44,048 bases of DNA from Deltaproteobacteria bacterium (GCA_015494395.1 WGBG01000074.1:1-44048); one strand, 5' to 3'. Shown: positions 20,495 to 29,992, numbered from the stretch's first letter. The notes: generated by a model not told the origin, from the letters alone. Made by a program: numbers and translations.

Positions 20495-21039
20495 GTGACA
20501 GAGATGCCGTTGATCTTATCAGGGAAAAGGGCTTTATGGGCCAGGACTTTCTTGTGTGGCTCTGGTTCAAGGCGGATTCACAGGGGGATGTTGTAAGCAT
20601 GCTGGACGGGCGTGATGTGGGCATCTCCTTTGAGCGTTTCATGACTCTTGAGGGGGGCGACGGTGATGCCCATGAGACTGTAACCTGTAGGGGGCTTCGT
20701 GCAGAGTTGCAGGAGGCAAAGACCGCTCTGCAGTCCGGGAAGAAGATCACAAAGGCACACATACGGCTATCCCTTGATGACCTGCAGTGGAAGTTTACAA
20801 TTGATGCTGCGACCCTTGATATTAGCAGCCTCAGGGTGCCCAAAACCGTTGAGGCTGGTGCTGAAGAGGGTGACAGCCTGTCCTTTGAGGGCAGGGTCCT
20901 TGAGCGGACCTACATGATAGAGCAGGCTGTAGAGGCAGTGGACCTTTTGTTCAAGACCTATCTTTACACAAGGCTTGATGCTGCAAAATGGGCTGAAGAA
21001 AAGCGGACATTGAGGGAGTGGATATTCAGAAACCCTTAA
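20491..21039 (+). CDS. RdgC-like protein, C-terminal half (split RdgC, part 2)
   Basis: 4-bp ATGA overlap with the preceding ORF. ETVTCRGLRAELQEAKTALQSGKKITKAHIRLSLDDLQWKFTIDAATLDISSLRVPK ... FEGRVLERTYMIEQAVEAVDLLFK parallels RdgC [52 protein letters not shown] ... FDADFILMTGELAALIQNL. Confidence 0.62.
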   Translation: MSDRDAVDLIREKGFMGQDFLVWLWFKADSQGDVVSMLDGRDVGISFERFMTLEGGDGDAHETVTCRGLRAELQEAKTALQSGKKITKAHIRLSLDDLQWKFTIDAATLDISSLRVPKTVEAGAEEGDSLSFEGRVLERTYMIEQAVEAVDLLFKTYLYTRLDAAKWAEEKRTLREWIFRNP

Positions 21040-21048
21040 ACCTCCTAT

Positions 21049-23193
21049 TCATGGTGCAGTGCCAAAATTTTCAGCAAAAGTTTGCAAGGGCAATGCATCC
21101 GGATTCATTGCAACAAGGGCTGCATCCAAACCGTCAACGTCACCATCCCTGTCAAGATCACCCGCAAGTTCAGGTATTTGCACACTAATGGAGATTGCTG
21201 GAGATGGAGTTCCACATGCCTCATCACTGCATGGAATAACCCTGTAAAGATATGTGCCGTTTTCCCTTGATGTAATCTCAATGTTACGTGCATCTGCAGA
21301 CAAATCCATTATCTCCTGCCATTGCGGAAGGGCAGAAGACGTAATCTCGATATTGTCCAGCCATACTCCGCCATAAGGCTCAGGGTAGTAAGAAAATGGA
21401 TTTGCCGAGGTATCAATGCGGAAACGAAGCAGCAGGGGGGTGCCTGCATATGCTTCAAGGTCAGCGGAATAATTCTCCCAGTTTCTTGATGCTGTTTTAT
21501 CAAGCTGCAGCAAGGAGTTCCACGTAGTGCCGTTATCTGTGGATACTTCCAGGTGCAGCACTGCATCTATTACCACAACCTTTGCCTTAAAAAATACCAT
21601 GCTCGCCGCCTGTGGAATAAAGGGATCTGCCAGGGTCAGCCTGGGATTAACCCTTTCATCCGGCGGGAAGTAAAAACCAGCACCGTCAAACCCTTCATCA
21701 ACACTCTTCCAGCCTGAGGATGCATACCATGAACTGAAGGTATTTGCGGCATCAAGAAAATCAGATTCTGCATAATTTGCCTCGAGCACTCTAAATCCTG
21801 CAAGAGCTGCATCATTAAATGCGGGAAACTTCCAACTAATAGGAAAGTTACCGTCATTGTCAGGAGAAGAAGGCGGGTCATGCATAATGGCTGTAAAAAG
21901 CGGTTTAATGCCCGTAATGATCTTACGGATACCGCCTCCAGCAGGGAAAGCATCAAGGCTGTACCAGCCATTGTTTGCCCCACCCCACCCGTAGTTTACG
22001 TGAAATACATGAGGAGATATTGAGCGATTGGTTCCGTCAATCACAACTGCATGCCAGTCAAGCCCTGCCAGAACCGGAAGTCCTGCATCAATATTGTTTT
22101 CAACAAGAACATTAAACTGGTCAGGGTCGTCATGTACTGTGCCGGAGTTATAGTAGAAGTAGTTTTCAACAGCGTTGTTTGCCGCCTCAAGAGAGGCAGA
22201 TGAGCCATCATGGGAATAGTCCATCTCTACAGATACGCCAAGTTCAAAGAGGAGTTCTGAGACTGCAATCTCTGAGTCATAGGGCTCTTCTCCCCAGGGA
22301 TTATAGCTATCCTTCATAAGCACCCATGAGTATGGGTCAGAAAATATGGCAGACAGTTCTGTTCCATTCCATGAGTATGAGTGACTCCCGATACCCCTGG
22401 GTGGCCAGTTAAAATACTTCATGACCTGCCCTGTTGCAGTTGCAACGCAACCGGTTGGCATGTGACCGTCGTAGTATGCGGTGGCACTAGGGTCAGGTGG
22501 GCAGAGTTCATTGTAGTGATTGTTCTGGTTCCATTCCAGTTCACCAAGCAGGGGACCAATTACCGGGGCGCCTGTAAGGAATTCTGTGTTCGAGTCTGTT
22601 TCACTGGTGGAAACGTCGCTGTAAGTATCAGCAGGCATGATGGTTGAGGGGACTGCTTTCTTACTGTTTTCAAGAAGCCTCCTCCATGCATTGCGGTGGG
22701 AAGCAATTTTTCGCTGAATCTGCTTTTTTGTGTAAGGGAAATAGTTGTTTGACCTGACAGCTTTGATAATTCCTGCCATGTGCCGTAAATCAGTTTCAAG
22801 AAGGGCACGGAATGTATTTGCCCTGTCTTTTGAAAGGTCCAGATTATGTTTTGCACTGTAGGCAATTACAGGCGGCATGGTATCATCACCTGAAATTATC
22901 ATGTAGCCTGAAGGATAAAGCAATGCCTTGTAGGCAGGGGCATAATAATTATTATGGTCAAGGGACAGAGGCTCAATGGAGAGTACCCTGAAGGGAACAG
23001 AGTTTTCCTGCACAGCCTTTAAGAAAATCTCATCTGTTGCAATGCGCTGTTGGGCAACCTTTAATGCCATGTCCCTGGTTACAGGGGCTGCCAACAGGTC
23101 AAAGGTTGGGGTAAAGAGCAGGCAAGGTGTTAGAAATACAATGAAACATAAAAGCGAATGAAATTTTTCACTAAATTGGGTTTTGTCAGTCAT
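21049..23193 (-). CDS. Secreted C10 (streptopain-like) cysteine peptidase with prodomain and C-terminal dockerin-like calcium motif
   Basis: Signal peptide; Spi_C10-like prodomain (YPSGYMIISGDDTMPPVIAYSA); catalytic Cys region MPTGCVATATGQVMKYFNWPPRG; catalytic His region LDWHAVVIDG; NYGWGGANNGWYSLD; C-terminal GDLDRDGDVDGLDAALVAMNP. Confidence 0.85.
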   Translation of the reverse strand: MTDKTQFSEKFHSLLCFIVFLTPCLLFTPTFDLLAAPVTRDMALKVAQQRIATDEIFLKAVQENSVPFRVLSIEPLSLDHNNYYAPAYKALLYPSGYMIISGDDTMPPVIAYSAKHNLDLSKDRANTFRALLETDLRHMAGIIKAVRSNNYFPYTKKQIQRKIASHRNAWRRLLENSKKAVPSTIMPADTYSDVSTSETDSNTEFLTGAPVIGPLLGELEWNQNNHYNELCPPDPSATAYYDGHMPTGCVATATGQVMKYFNWPPRGIGSHSYSWNGTELSAIFSDPYSWVLMKDSYNPWGEEPYDSEIAVSELLFELGVSVEMDYSHDGSSASLEAANNAVENYFYYNSGTVHDDPDQFNVLVENNIDAGLPVLAGLDWHAVVIDGTNRSISPHVFHVNYGWGGANNGWYSLDAFPAGGGIRKIITGIKPLFTAIMHDPPSSPDNDGNFPISWKFPAFNDAALAGFRVLEANYAESDFLDAANTFSSWYASSGWKSVDEGFDGAGFYFPPDERVNPRLTLADPFIPQAASMVFFKAKVVVIDAVLHLEVSTDNGTTWNSLLQLDKTASRNWENYSADLEAYAGTPLLLRFRIDTSANPFSYYPEPYGGVWLDNIEITSSALPQWQEIMDLSADARNIEITSRENGTYLYRVIPCSDEACGTPSPAISISVQIPELAGDLDRDGDVDGLDAALVAMNPDALPLQTFAENFGTAP

Positions 23194-23215
23194 GATATTA
23201 TTTATCGTTGTGAGT

Positions 23216-24739
23216 TTATAGTGGAACGGTCATCCAGAATACAGCGCCAGCATTTTCTTTAAGTGCAAGTTGTGGTGGAGGCGGGCTCTCCACCCATATC
23301 TTTCCTCCGTGTGCATTGATGATTTCCCTTGCAATCGCCAAGCCAAGGCCAGCGCCGCCTTTTTTGCGTACTGTTTGAATCTGATAGAACTTGTCAAAAA
23401 TTCTCCCCTCATCTTCAGGAGAGATACCTGGTCCGCTGTCAATTACGCCGATTCTGCACCAGCTCCCCTTGTCTTTGATGGTTTCTACGGTGACCATGAC
23501 CTGACTGCCCCTGGGACTGAACTTGATGGCATTGTGCAGTATGTTCATAATGGCCCTGAAGATGCGTTCCTCATCAACCTGTGCAGTGAAATCACCCTGC
23601 TGTTTCTCAAGTGTGACAGTTATATTTTTTTCAACGCCAATAGGCTTTACTGTCTCCACCACCTCTTCCACAGTCTTTGAAAGGTCATGGTTTTTTTTCT
23701 CAATTATCTCAAGCCCTGCCTTGAGCCTTGAAAGCTCAAGTATCTGGTCAATAAAGCCGCTAAGCCGTTTCATGCTTGAGTTGAGAACATTGACAAGTTT
23801 CTGCTGCCTGTTGTTGAGGTTGCCGATACCCGGTTCTCCAAGCAGTTTTGCAGCCTCAACCATTGCTGCAAGCGGGGTCCGGAGTTCATGCCCCATTACG
23901 GAAATAAAATCGGATTTCAGGGCGTCAAGTTCCCTGAGCCGTGAAGCCATTACATTAAATGCGCGGGCAAGCTCGGAGAGTTCATCATTTCCCTCCACAG
24001 GAATACGGCGGTCAAAGTCTCCGCTTCCGATAACCTCGGTTCCCTCAATCAGCCTGTCTATGGGGCGTTTCAGATAGCGGTAAAGAAGAAACGGGGCAAT
24101 AAGTGTAAAGGCTACTGCTCCAATAAGCAGAATTAGTGTTATACGCATGGTGCGATCACTGATGCTTGAAATATCTGCAAGCTGACGTGCCTGAAATTCC
24201 TGTATCCCGTGCTCAAGGTGTCTTAACTTCTTAACAAGCTCATCTATCATGCCGGTTACAAGAAGCTCATTTACTGAAGAATTTGCCTCTATCTCCTGCA
24301 GGGCAATGGTGTTAAAACCAGGCTCTGAAGAAAGAATGGCAAATATGGACATAGTCTCTGTCTGCATTGAGATGGATTCAACCAGTTTCTGGCAGTTGTG
24401 GCTCTGAACATTTCCAGAGATTGTGACAAGGCGGGTTTTCAAGTTGTGCAGAACATCATGGAACGCATCGCTTTTTTCGAGGAGTATGCGCAAGGAATCA
24501 GGGTCTTCAAAATTAACCCACTGCCTTGCGGATATTCCAATGTCCGGGATCAGGTTACTCAAGCCGGCTATATTTTTGATAAGCTCAACTCCTGTATCTG
24601 CAACTGCAGAGGCATAGCCGGAAAGTCTGTCCAGTGATCTTATGGATATTACATAGGGAAAGACCATGATAACAAGGAGCATCATGTATCCCACAAGAAG
24701 CTTGAAAAAAATCCCGGGTTTTTGCGGTATCAGTTTCAT
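23216..24739 (-). CDS. Membrane sensor histidine kinase with HAMP domain (start revised from ORF-track 24985 to ATG 24739)
   Basis: Two TM segments; HAMP region RLIEGTEVIGSGDFDRRIPVEGNDELSELARAFNVMASRLREL; H-box VMGHELRTPLAAMVEAAKLL; HATPase NILHNAIKFSPRGSQVMV, DSGPGISPEDEGRIFDKFYQ, GAGLGLAIAREIINAHGGKIWVES. Confidence 0.92.
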   Translation of the reverse strand: MKLIPQKPGIFFKLLVGYMMLLVIMVFPYVISIRSLDRLSGYASAVADTGVELIKNIAGLSNLIPDIGISARQWVNFEDPDSLRILLEKSDAFHDVLHNLKTRLVTISGNVQSHNCQKLVESISMQTETMSIFAILSSEPGFNTIALQEIEANSSVNELLVTGMIDELVKKLRHLEHGIQEFQARQLADISSISDRTMRITLILLIGAVAFTLIAPFLLYRYLKRPIDRLIEGTEVIGSGDFDRRIPVEGNDELSELARAFNVMASRLRELDALKSDFISVMGHELRTPLAAMVEAAKLLGEPGIGNLNNRQQKLVNVLNSSMKRLSGFIDQILELSRLKAGLEIIEKKNHDLSKTVEEVVETVKPIGVEKNITVTLEKQQGDFTAQVDEERIFRAIMNILHNAIKFSPRGSQVMVTVETIKDKGSWCRIGVIDSGPGISPEDEGRIFDKFYQIQTVRKKGGAGLGLAIAREIINAHGGKIWVESPPPPQLALKENAGAVFWMTVPL

Positions 24740-24773
24740 GTCAAGTTTACCGTTCCCTGAGTGGAAAGTTCTT

Positions 24774-25011
24774 AAATTTCGGTAACTGTTCAGCGTATTG
24801 ATATTATAAGGTTGATAATTGGTCTTGTTTTTCCGTTCCGGAGAACAATTTCTTGTTTTTCTAAGGTTCGCTACGCCAAAATCGCGAAACTCGCTTGTGC
24901 CTCGCTCAGGCAGACGCGATTTTCTGGCTGCGCTTCCCCAAGAAAAACTACGAAATTCTTCAAAGTCACTCCAAAACAAGACCAATTATCACGCTGAATA
25001 GATACAAATTT
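24774..25011. mobile_element. MITE-like palindromic element, copy A (core in minus orientation)
   Basis: Perfect 18-bp terminal inverted repeat GATAATTGGTCTTGTTTT (24814-24831) / AAAACAAGACCAATTATC (24973-24990), with outer arms AAATTT..TTCAGCGT; internal palindrome around CCAAAATCGCG...CGCGATTTTCTGG. Core recurs inverted at 36895-37020. Confidence 0.75.
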
Positions 25012-25052
25012 CGAAGCAATGATTTTATATCATATTGAAAAGAAATATTTTT

Positions 25053-27179
25053 TCAAAGCATGTTCTCCGGGTCCACGTCCACCTCAACCCGAACGGAAGA
25101 TGGCACTACCTTATCCTTTTTTTCAAGAATTGCCGAACATAGCCCGCGGACCTGGGATAATGCCGTCCCCTTGATAAGCATCTGGCTCCTGTAGCGGTTC
25201 TTTATTCGTGCACGGGGCGCAGGTGCAGGCCCGAGAATATCCGCCTTGAAACTGCCTGATGCAAGCTCCCTTGCCATTTTTGCAAGCTTTGCGGATGCAT
25301 CCATAACCGCTGCCTTTCTGGCACCGGAGATCTTGAAGTTTATCATGCGTGCAAACGGGGCATATTTAAGCTCCTGCCTGAGGGCTGCCTCTTTCTTAAA
25401 AAAAGTTTCGTAGTCCTGTTTACTTGCAGTCTCAATGGCAAAATGGTCAGCCATCCATGTCTGCACAAGCACCCTGCCCGGGGCATTTCCCCGCCCTGCC
25501 CTTCCTGCAACCTGGGTAATGAGCTGGAAGGTTCGTTCTGCTGCATTAAATTCAGGCACATTAAGCCCAAGGTCAGCCCACAGTATTCCCACAAGGGTAA
25601 GCCCTGGAAAGTCATGGCCCTTGGTGATCATCTGGGTCCCAACTATCAGGTCAAGACGCCGGCTTCTAAAATCTGAAATTATGCTGTTAAGCCTTTTTGT
25701 AGATGATACCGTATCCCTGTCAATTCGTGCACTCCTTATGTAAGGGAAACGGCCTTTTATCTCCTCCTCCACCTTTTCGGTTCCAAAACCCAGAGCCTTT
25801 ACAGCGGTTCCGCCGCATGAAGGGCATGCAGGAAGGGCCACTGTCTCAAATCCGCAGTAATGGCACTTCAGATAGCCTGATGCCCCGGGTAATGCCTTTT
25901 GAGATGCATGTGATTTTTTATTTAAAGCCCTGTGCCATGTCATTGTTATATCACAATTGCGGCACCTGAACACATACCCGCACTCCCTGCAGAATATGTA
26001 GGTAGCAAACCCCCTGCGGTTAAGAAAGAGAATTACCTGTTCCCCGCGCTCTACAGTCTCCTTGATGGCGGTTTCAAGGCGAGGGGTAAGCCATGCGTCT
26101 TTTCCGGAAATACTCTTTTTTTTATAACCGGCTCCGGAAAGCTTCTTTTCCTCCTCCCTGCGGTCTATTATCTCAACAGCAGGAAGGCTCCTTCCGGTGA
26201 TGCGTTCGGGCAGGCGCAGCAGCCTGTACTTGCCGCTTATGGCATTCTTATAGCTTGAAAGTGAAGGGGTGGCAGAGCCAAGGACAACAGTTGCATTGAA
26301 ACGCTTTCCAAGGACAAGCGCCATGTCACGGGCATTGTAGCGCAGCTTGTCCGACTGCTTGTAAGATGGGTCGTGTTCCTCATCCACTATGATAAGCCCG
26401 AGGTCATCAAGAGGGGAAAATATGGCAGAGCGGGTGCCAACCACAACAGGGCTCTTTCCTGTACGGATGCGCCACCACTGATCCCGGCGCTGGGCAACTG
26501 TCATGCCGCTGTGAAGAACTGACAATAAATCCCCGAACCTTGAAGAAAACCACCCTGTTGTCTGGGCAGTCATTGCAATTTCAGGAACCATGACCAGTAC
26601 GCTCCGGCCAGACTCAAGGCAACTGGAAGCAGCTCTTAAATAGACCTCTGTCTTTCCGCTTCCTGTTACTCCGTGAAGCAGTATGGGGGAGTAAGAATTG
26701 TTAAAAATGGTCTTTTTGATTGAGGAGACTGCAGCAGACTGGTCATCTGTCAGTTTTATGTCTGATGAGACAGCCAGGTTTTCAGGCGTAAACCGGCTCT
26801 TGCCTGGCTTTGAGCCCTTTTTGATGAGCCGGGATATTGCTGCGTCTTTGGGGGATAAAAAGCCCGGGGGAAGGGCTTCAGAAAAGACAAGCCCTGGCGG
26901 GTAGAAGTAGTAATCAGCGATCCAGAGGAGAAAATCAATGAGTTGCGCCGGTATCAGCGGGGTTTGGTCTATGAATCCATAAAGTTTTCTTAGTTTGAAC
27001 CCTTTTGAGTCAGCCTCTTTGGCATCTCCTGTGACAATGCCGACCATCTGCCTCCTGCCTACCGGCACCCGCACCCTGATGCCGGGTTCAGGCAATGGAA
27101 GGTCCTCTGGCACAAGGTAGGTCAGAGCCCCTTCTACAGGAAGGGGCACTGCAACATTTACAAGGCGCGCCTTGCTCAA
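25053..27179 (-). CDS. priA: Primosomal protein N' (PriA helicase)
   Basis: LLHGVTGSGKTEVYLRA, IIVDEEHDPSYKQSDKLRYNARDMAL, zinc-binding CRECGYVFRCRNCDITMTWH...CHYCGFETVALPACPSCGG, GTQMITKGHDFPGLTLVGILWAD, QVAGRAGRGNAPGRVLVQT. Confidence 0.96.
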   Translation of the reverse strand: MSKARLVNVAVPLPVEGALTYLVPEDLPLPEPGIRVRVPVGRRQMVGIVTGDAKEADSKGFKLRKLYGFIDQTPLIPAQLIDFLLWIADYYFYPPGLVFSEALPPGFLSPKDAAISRLIKKGSKPGKSRFTPENLAVSSDIKLTDDQSAAVSSIKKTIFNNSYSPILLHGVTGSGKTEVYLRAASSCLESGRSVLVMVPEIAMTAQTTGWFSSRFGDLLSVLHSGMTVAQRRDQWWRIRTGKSPVVVGTRSAIFSPLDDLGLIIVDEEHDPSYKQSDKLRYNARDMALVLGKRFNATVVLGSATPSLSSYKNAISGKYRLLRLPERITGRSLPAVEIIDRREEEKKLSGAGYKKKSISGKDAWLTPRLETAIKETVERGEQVILFLNRRGFATYIFCRECGYVFRCRNCDITMTWHRALNKKSHASQKALPGASGYLKCHYCGFETVALPACPSCGGTAVKALGFGTEKVEEEIKGRFPYIRSARIDRDTVSSTKRLNSIISDFRSRRLDLIVGTQMITKGHDFPGLTLVGILWADLGLNVPEFNAAERTFQLITQVAGRAGRGNAPGRVLVQTWMADHFAIETASKQDYETFFKKEAALRQELKYAPFARMINFKISGARKAAVMDASAKLAKMARELASGSFKADILGPAPAPRARIKNRYRSQMLIKGTALSQVRGLCSAILEKKDKVVPSSVRVEVDVDPENML

Positions 27180-28057
27180 TCCTTATTGTCCATATTGTTC
27201 AAAAGTTCACGCAGATAAGACAGGAAGGGGCCTCCGAGACTGGGATGTGATATGGCGTAGTTTACCGTAGCCTTGAGATATCCCAGTTTATCACCTGCGT
27301 CAAACCGTTTGCCCTTGAACTTGTAGGCATAGATGCCACGCTCCTTGCGCAGGATGTCCAAGGCGTCTGTAAGCTGGATCTCACCGCCAATTCCAGGTAG
27401 TGTACGGTCCAGGCAGTCAAATATCTCCGGCCTCAGTATGTATCTGCCAATTACAGCCAGGTTGGAGCGAGTGGTGCCCACTGCAGGTTTTTCCACCATG
27501 CGGTGCACCTTGAACACACCCTCCTCAACCTCTTCACCTTCTACAATGCCGTAACGGTCAACCTGGTCGTCTGGTACCTCCTGCACAGCAACAACTGCCT
27601 CCTGGTATTTTTCAAACACCTTCAGCATCTGGAATACACAGGGAGTGCCGGCATCAACCAGGTCATCTCCAAGGGAGACCACAAATGGCTGATCCCCGAC
27701 AACGTCCCTGGTAACCTTGACAGCATGACCAAGTCCAAGCGGTTCTTTCTGCCGTACTGAGACCACATCAATTAGCCTTGAGATGTGACGTACTTCTTTA
27801 AGAAGGTCAAGCTTCCCCTTTTGGGCAAGGAATGATTCAAGTTCAAAGGAGTAGTCAAAGTGGTCCTCAATAGCACTCTTACCAGAGGCAGTCACAAGGA
27901 CCACTTCTGTAATGCCAGAGGCAACGACTTCTTCTACGATGTACTGAATTGTGGGCCTGTCCACCACTGTCAGCATCTCTTTTGGGATAACCTTTGTGGC
28001 AGGCAGGAATCTGGTCCCAAGACCAGCCACCGGAACCACTGCCTTTTTTACCTGCAT
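27176..28057 (-). CDS. galU: UTP-glucose-1-phosphate uridylyltransferase (start revised from 28090)
   Basis: MQVKKAVVPVAGLGTRFLPATKVIPKEMLTVVDRPTIQYIVEEVVASGITEVVLVTASGKSAIEDHFD; GEIQLTDAL; KFKGKRFDAGDKLGYLKATV. 4-bp overlap with priA. Confidence 0.95.
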   Translation of the reverse strand: MQVKKAVVPVAGLGTRFLPATKVIPKEMLTVVDRPTIQYIVEEVVASGITEVVLVTASGKSAIEDHFDYSFELESFLAQKGKLDLLKEVRHISRLIDVVSVRQKEPLGLGHAVKVTRDVVGDQPFVVSLGDDLVDAGTPCVFQMLKVFEKYQEAVVAVQEVPDDQVDRYGIVEGEEVEEGVFKVHRMVEKPAVGTTRSNLAVIGRYILRPEIFDCLDRTLPGIGGEIQLTDALDILRKERGIYAYKFKGKRFDAGDKLGYLKATVNYAISHPSLGGPFLSYLRELLNNMDNKD

Positions 28058-28093
28058 TATGACCTCCCTTATTGTGGAAGTGGCCTCCACTTC

Positions 28094-29992
28094 CTAATCT
28101 TCAAGGGTTGATGTGTCACCAAGCTCCATTCCTAGTTCCTGTGCCTTGAGCAGGCGCCTCATTATCTTGCCGCTCCTTGTCTTTGGTAGCTTGTCCACAA
28201 ACTCAACCTCGCCGGGAGTTGCAATAGGCCCCAGTTCATGCCTTACGTGACGGACGATGGATTTTCTGAGACTGTCCGAGGGCTCCTTGCCAGAGATAAG
28301 CACCACATAAACCTTAATGGTCTCGCCCTTTATCTCATCCGGAAGACCTATTGCTGCAGCCTCTGCAACAGAAGAGTGACTTACAAGGGCGTTTTCCACA
28401 TCTGCAGTACCAATACGGTGCCCGGCAACATTTAACACATCGTCAGAGCGGCCAAGAACAGAAAAGTATCCGTCTTCATCACATACTGCCACATCACCTG
28501 TGAAATAACACCCTGGGATTATTTTCCAGACCTCTTCATACTTCTCCCTGTTGCCATAGATGGTACGCATCATGTAGGGAAGAGGCTGACGGATTACAAG
28601 GTTGCCACCCTTGCCCGCCTCTACGGGTTTACCTGAACTGTCAACCACGTCGGCTACAACTCCGGGCATGGGCTTTCCGCACCTTCCAGGTTTGGTGGGC
28701 ATGGAGGGCATGGTTCCAAGCATTGGAGATGCAACCTCTGTCTGCCAGAAATTATCTATGCAGTGGCCGTTATTTTCAAGTATGACATCCTGGGCAAAGT
28801 TCCATGCCTCAGGGTTAAGTGGTTCCCCTGCACAGGCAAGGACCCTGAGGGTTGAGCGATCGTATTTTTCAATGTGCTCCTTTCCAAAGCGCATGAACAT
28901 CCTCAAAGCTGTTGGCGCGGTAAACATGACTGAAACACCGTATTTCTGCACCTTTTCCCAGATTATGCCCTTGTGAGGGTAGTCTGGCGCGCCTTCACGA
29001 ATAAGAACGGTTGCACCGGCACAAAGCGGGCCATAGACAATATATGAGTGACCAACTATCCAGCCGATGTCAGATGTGGACCAGTAAACATCCCTGTCCT
29101 TAACATCAAAAAATGCCCTGGTAAGGTAATAGGTGCCAACCATGTAGCCGCCATGAACGTGAAGGACTCCCTTTGGTTTTCCTGTAGTTCCTGACGTATA
29201 TAAAATGAAAAGTGGATCCTCTGAATCCATCACCTGTGGCTCGCACCTGTTGGAGTGGGCATTAAGAAGTTCCCAGAAATCCTCTTCACCGTCATTAAGT
29301 TCAATAGCCGGCTCCTGGCGCCTGAGAACAATTACATTATCAACAAAATCAATGTCCTTCAGTGCGTCATCAACAGTGGCCTTAAGCCTTACCACCTTGC
29401 CGCGCCTGTATCCAACGTCAGCACAGATAACAGTGGTGGCCTGGGAGTCTTCAATCCTGGTTTTAAGCGCCCCTGCTCCCATGCCGGCATAAACCACAGA
29501 GTGTACTGCACCTACACGGGCACAGGCCAGCATGGCAATAGCCCCTTCAATGGTAAGGGGCATGTAGATAACAACCCTGTCTCCCTTTTTGACACCCTTT
29601 GCCTTCAGTGCATTGGCAAACTGGTTAACCCTGTCACGAAGTTGCCCATAGGTTGCAACCTGCTCCTCTCCCTCCTCGGAGAGCCAGATCATTGCAACCT
29701 TGTTCCGGCGCCATGAATCTGCATGACGGTCAAGGGCGTTGATGGTGATGTTGGTCTTGCCGTTTATAAACCAGCGATGTTCAGGAAGGTTAATTTCCCT
29801 GACCCTTGTCCAGGGCTCAATCCATTCAAGTTCCTGGGCTATCTGTCCCCAGAATCCCTCCGGGTCTCTGATGGAATAGGCATAAACAGAATCGTAATCC
29901 TTTATGAATGCCTCCTGTTTCACCCTTTCAGGTGGCTCATGTTTATCACTTATTTTGGTTAGGGCCTGAATCTGTTCTTCGAAACCGCTCAA
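28094..29992 (-). CDS. acs: Acetyl-CoA synthetase (ORF-track start 30067; probable TTG start at 29992)
   Basis: FILYTSGTTGKPKGVLHVHGGYMVGTYYLTRAFFDVKDRDVYWSTSDIGWIVGHSYIVYGPL; DNFWQTEVASPMLG; YFTGDVAVCDEDGYFSVLGRSDDVLNVAGHRIGT; KTRSGKIMRRLLKA. GGGGGAGG precedes TTG 29992. Confidence 0.93.
   Translation of the reverse strand: MSGFEEQIQALTKISDKHEPPERVKQEAFIKDYDSVYAYSIRDPEGFWGQIAQELEWIEPWTRVREINLPEHRWFINGKTNITINALDRHADSWRRNKVAMIWLSEEGEEQVATYGQLRDRVNQFANALKAKGVKKGDRVVIYMPLTIEGAIAMLACARVGAVHSVVYAGMGAGALKTRIEDSQATTVICADVGYRRGKVVRLKATVDDALKDIDFVDNVIVLRRQEPAIELNDGEEDFWELLNAHSNRCEPQVMDSEDPLFILYTSGTTGKPKGVLHVHGGYMVGTYYLTRAFFDVKDRDVYWSTSDIGWIVGHSYIVYGPLCAGATVLIREGAPDYPHKGIIWEKVQKYGVSVMFTAPTALRMFMRFGKEHIEKYDRSTLRVLACAGEPLNPEAWNFAQDVILENNGHCIDNFWQTEVASPMLGTMPSMPTKPGRCGKPMPGVVADVVDSSGKPVEAGKGGNLVIRQPLPYMMRTIYGNREKYEEVWKIIPGCYFTGDVAVCDEDGYFSVLGRSDDVLNVAGHRIGTADVENALVSHSSVAEAAAIGLPDEIKGETIKVYVVLISGKEPSDSLRKSIVRHVRHELGPIATPGEVEFVDKLPKTRSGKIMRRLLKAQELGMELGDTSTLED

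Noticed and set aside
19886-21039. Split RdgC as a sequencing frameshift or pseudogene
   Set aside because: The junction is an ATGA overlap with complete, undamaged reading frames on both sides, more like two real cistrons; kept as a finding but reads or relatives should be checked.
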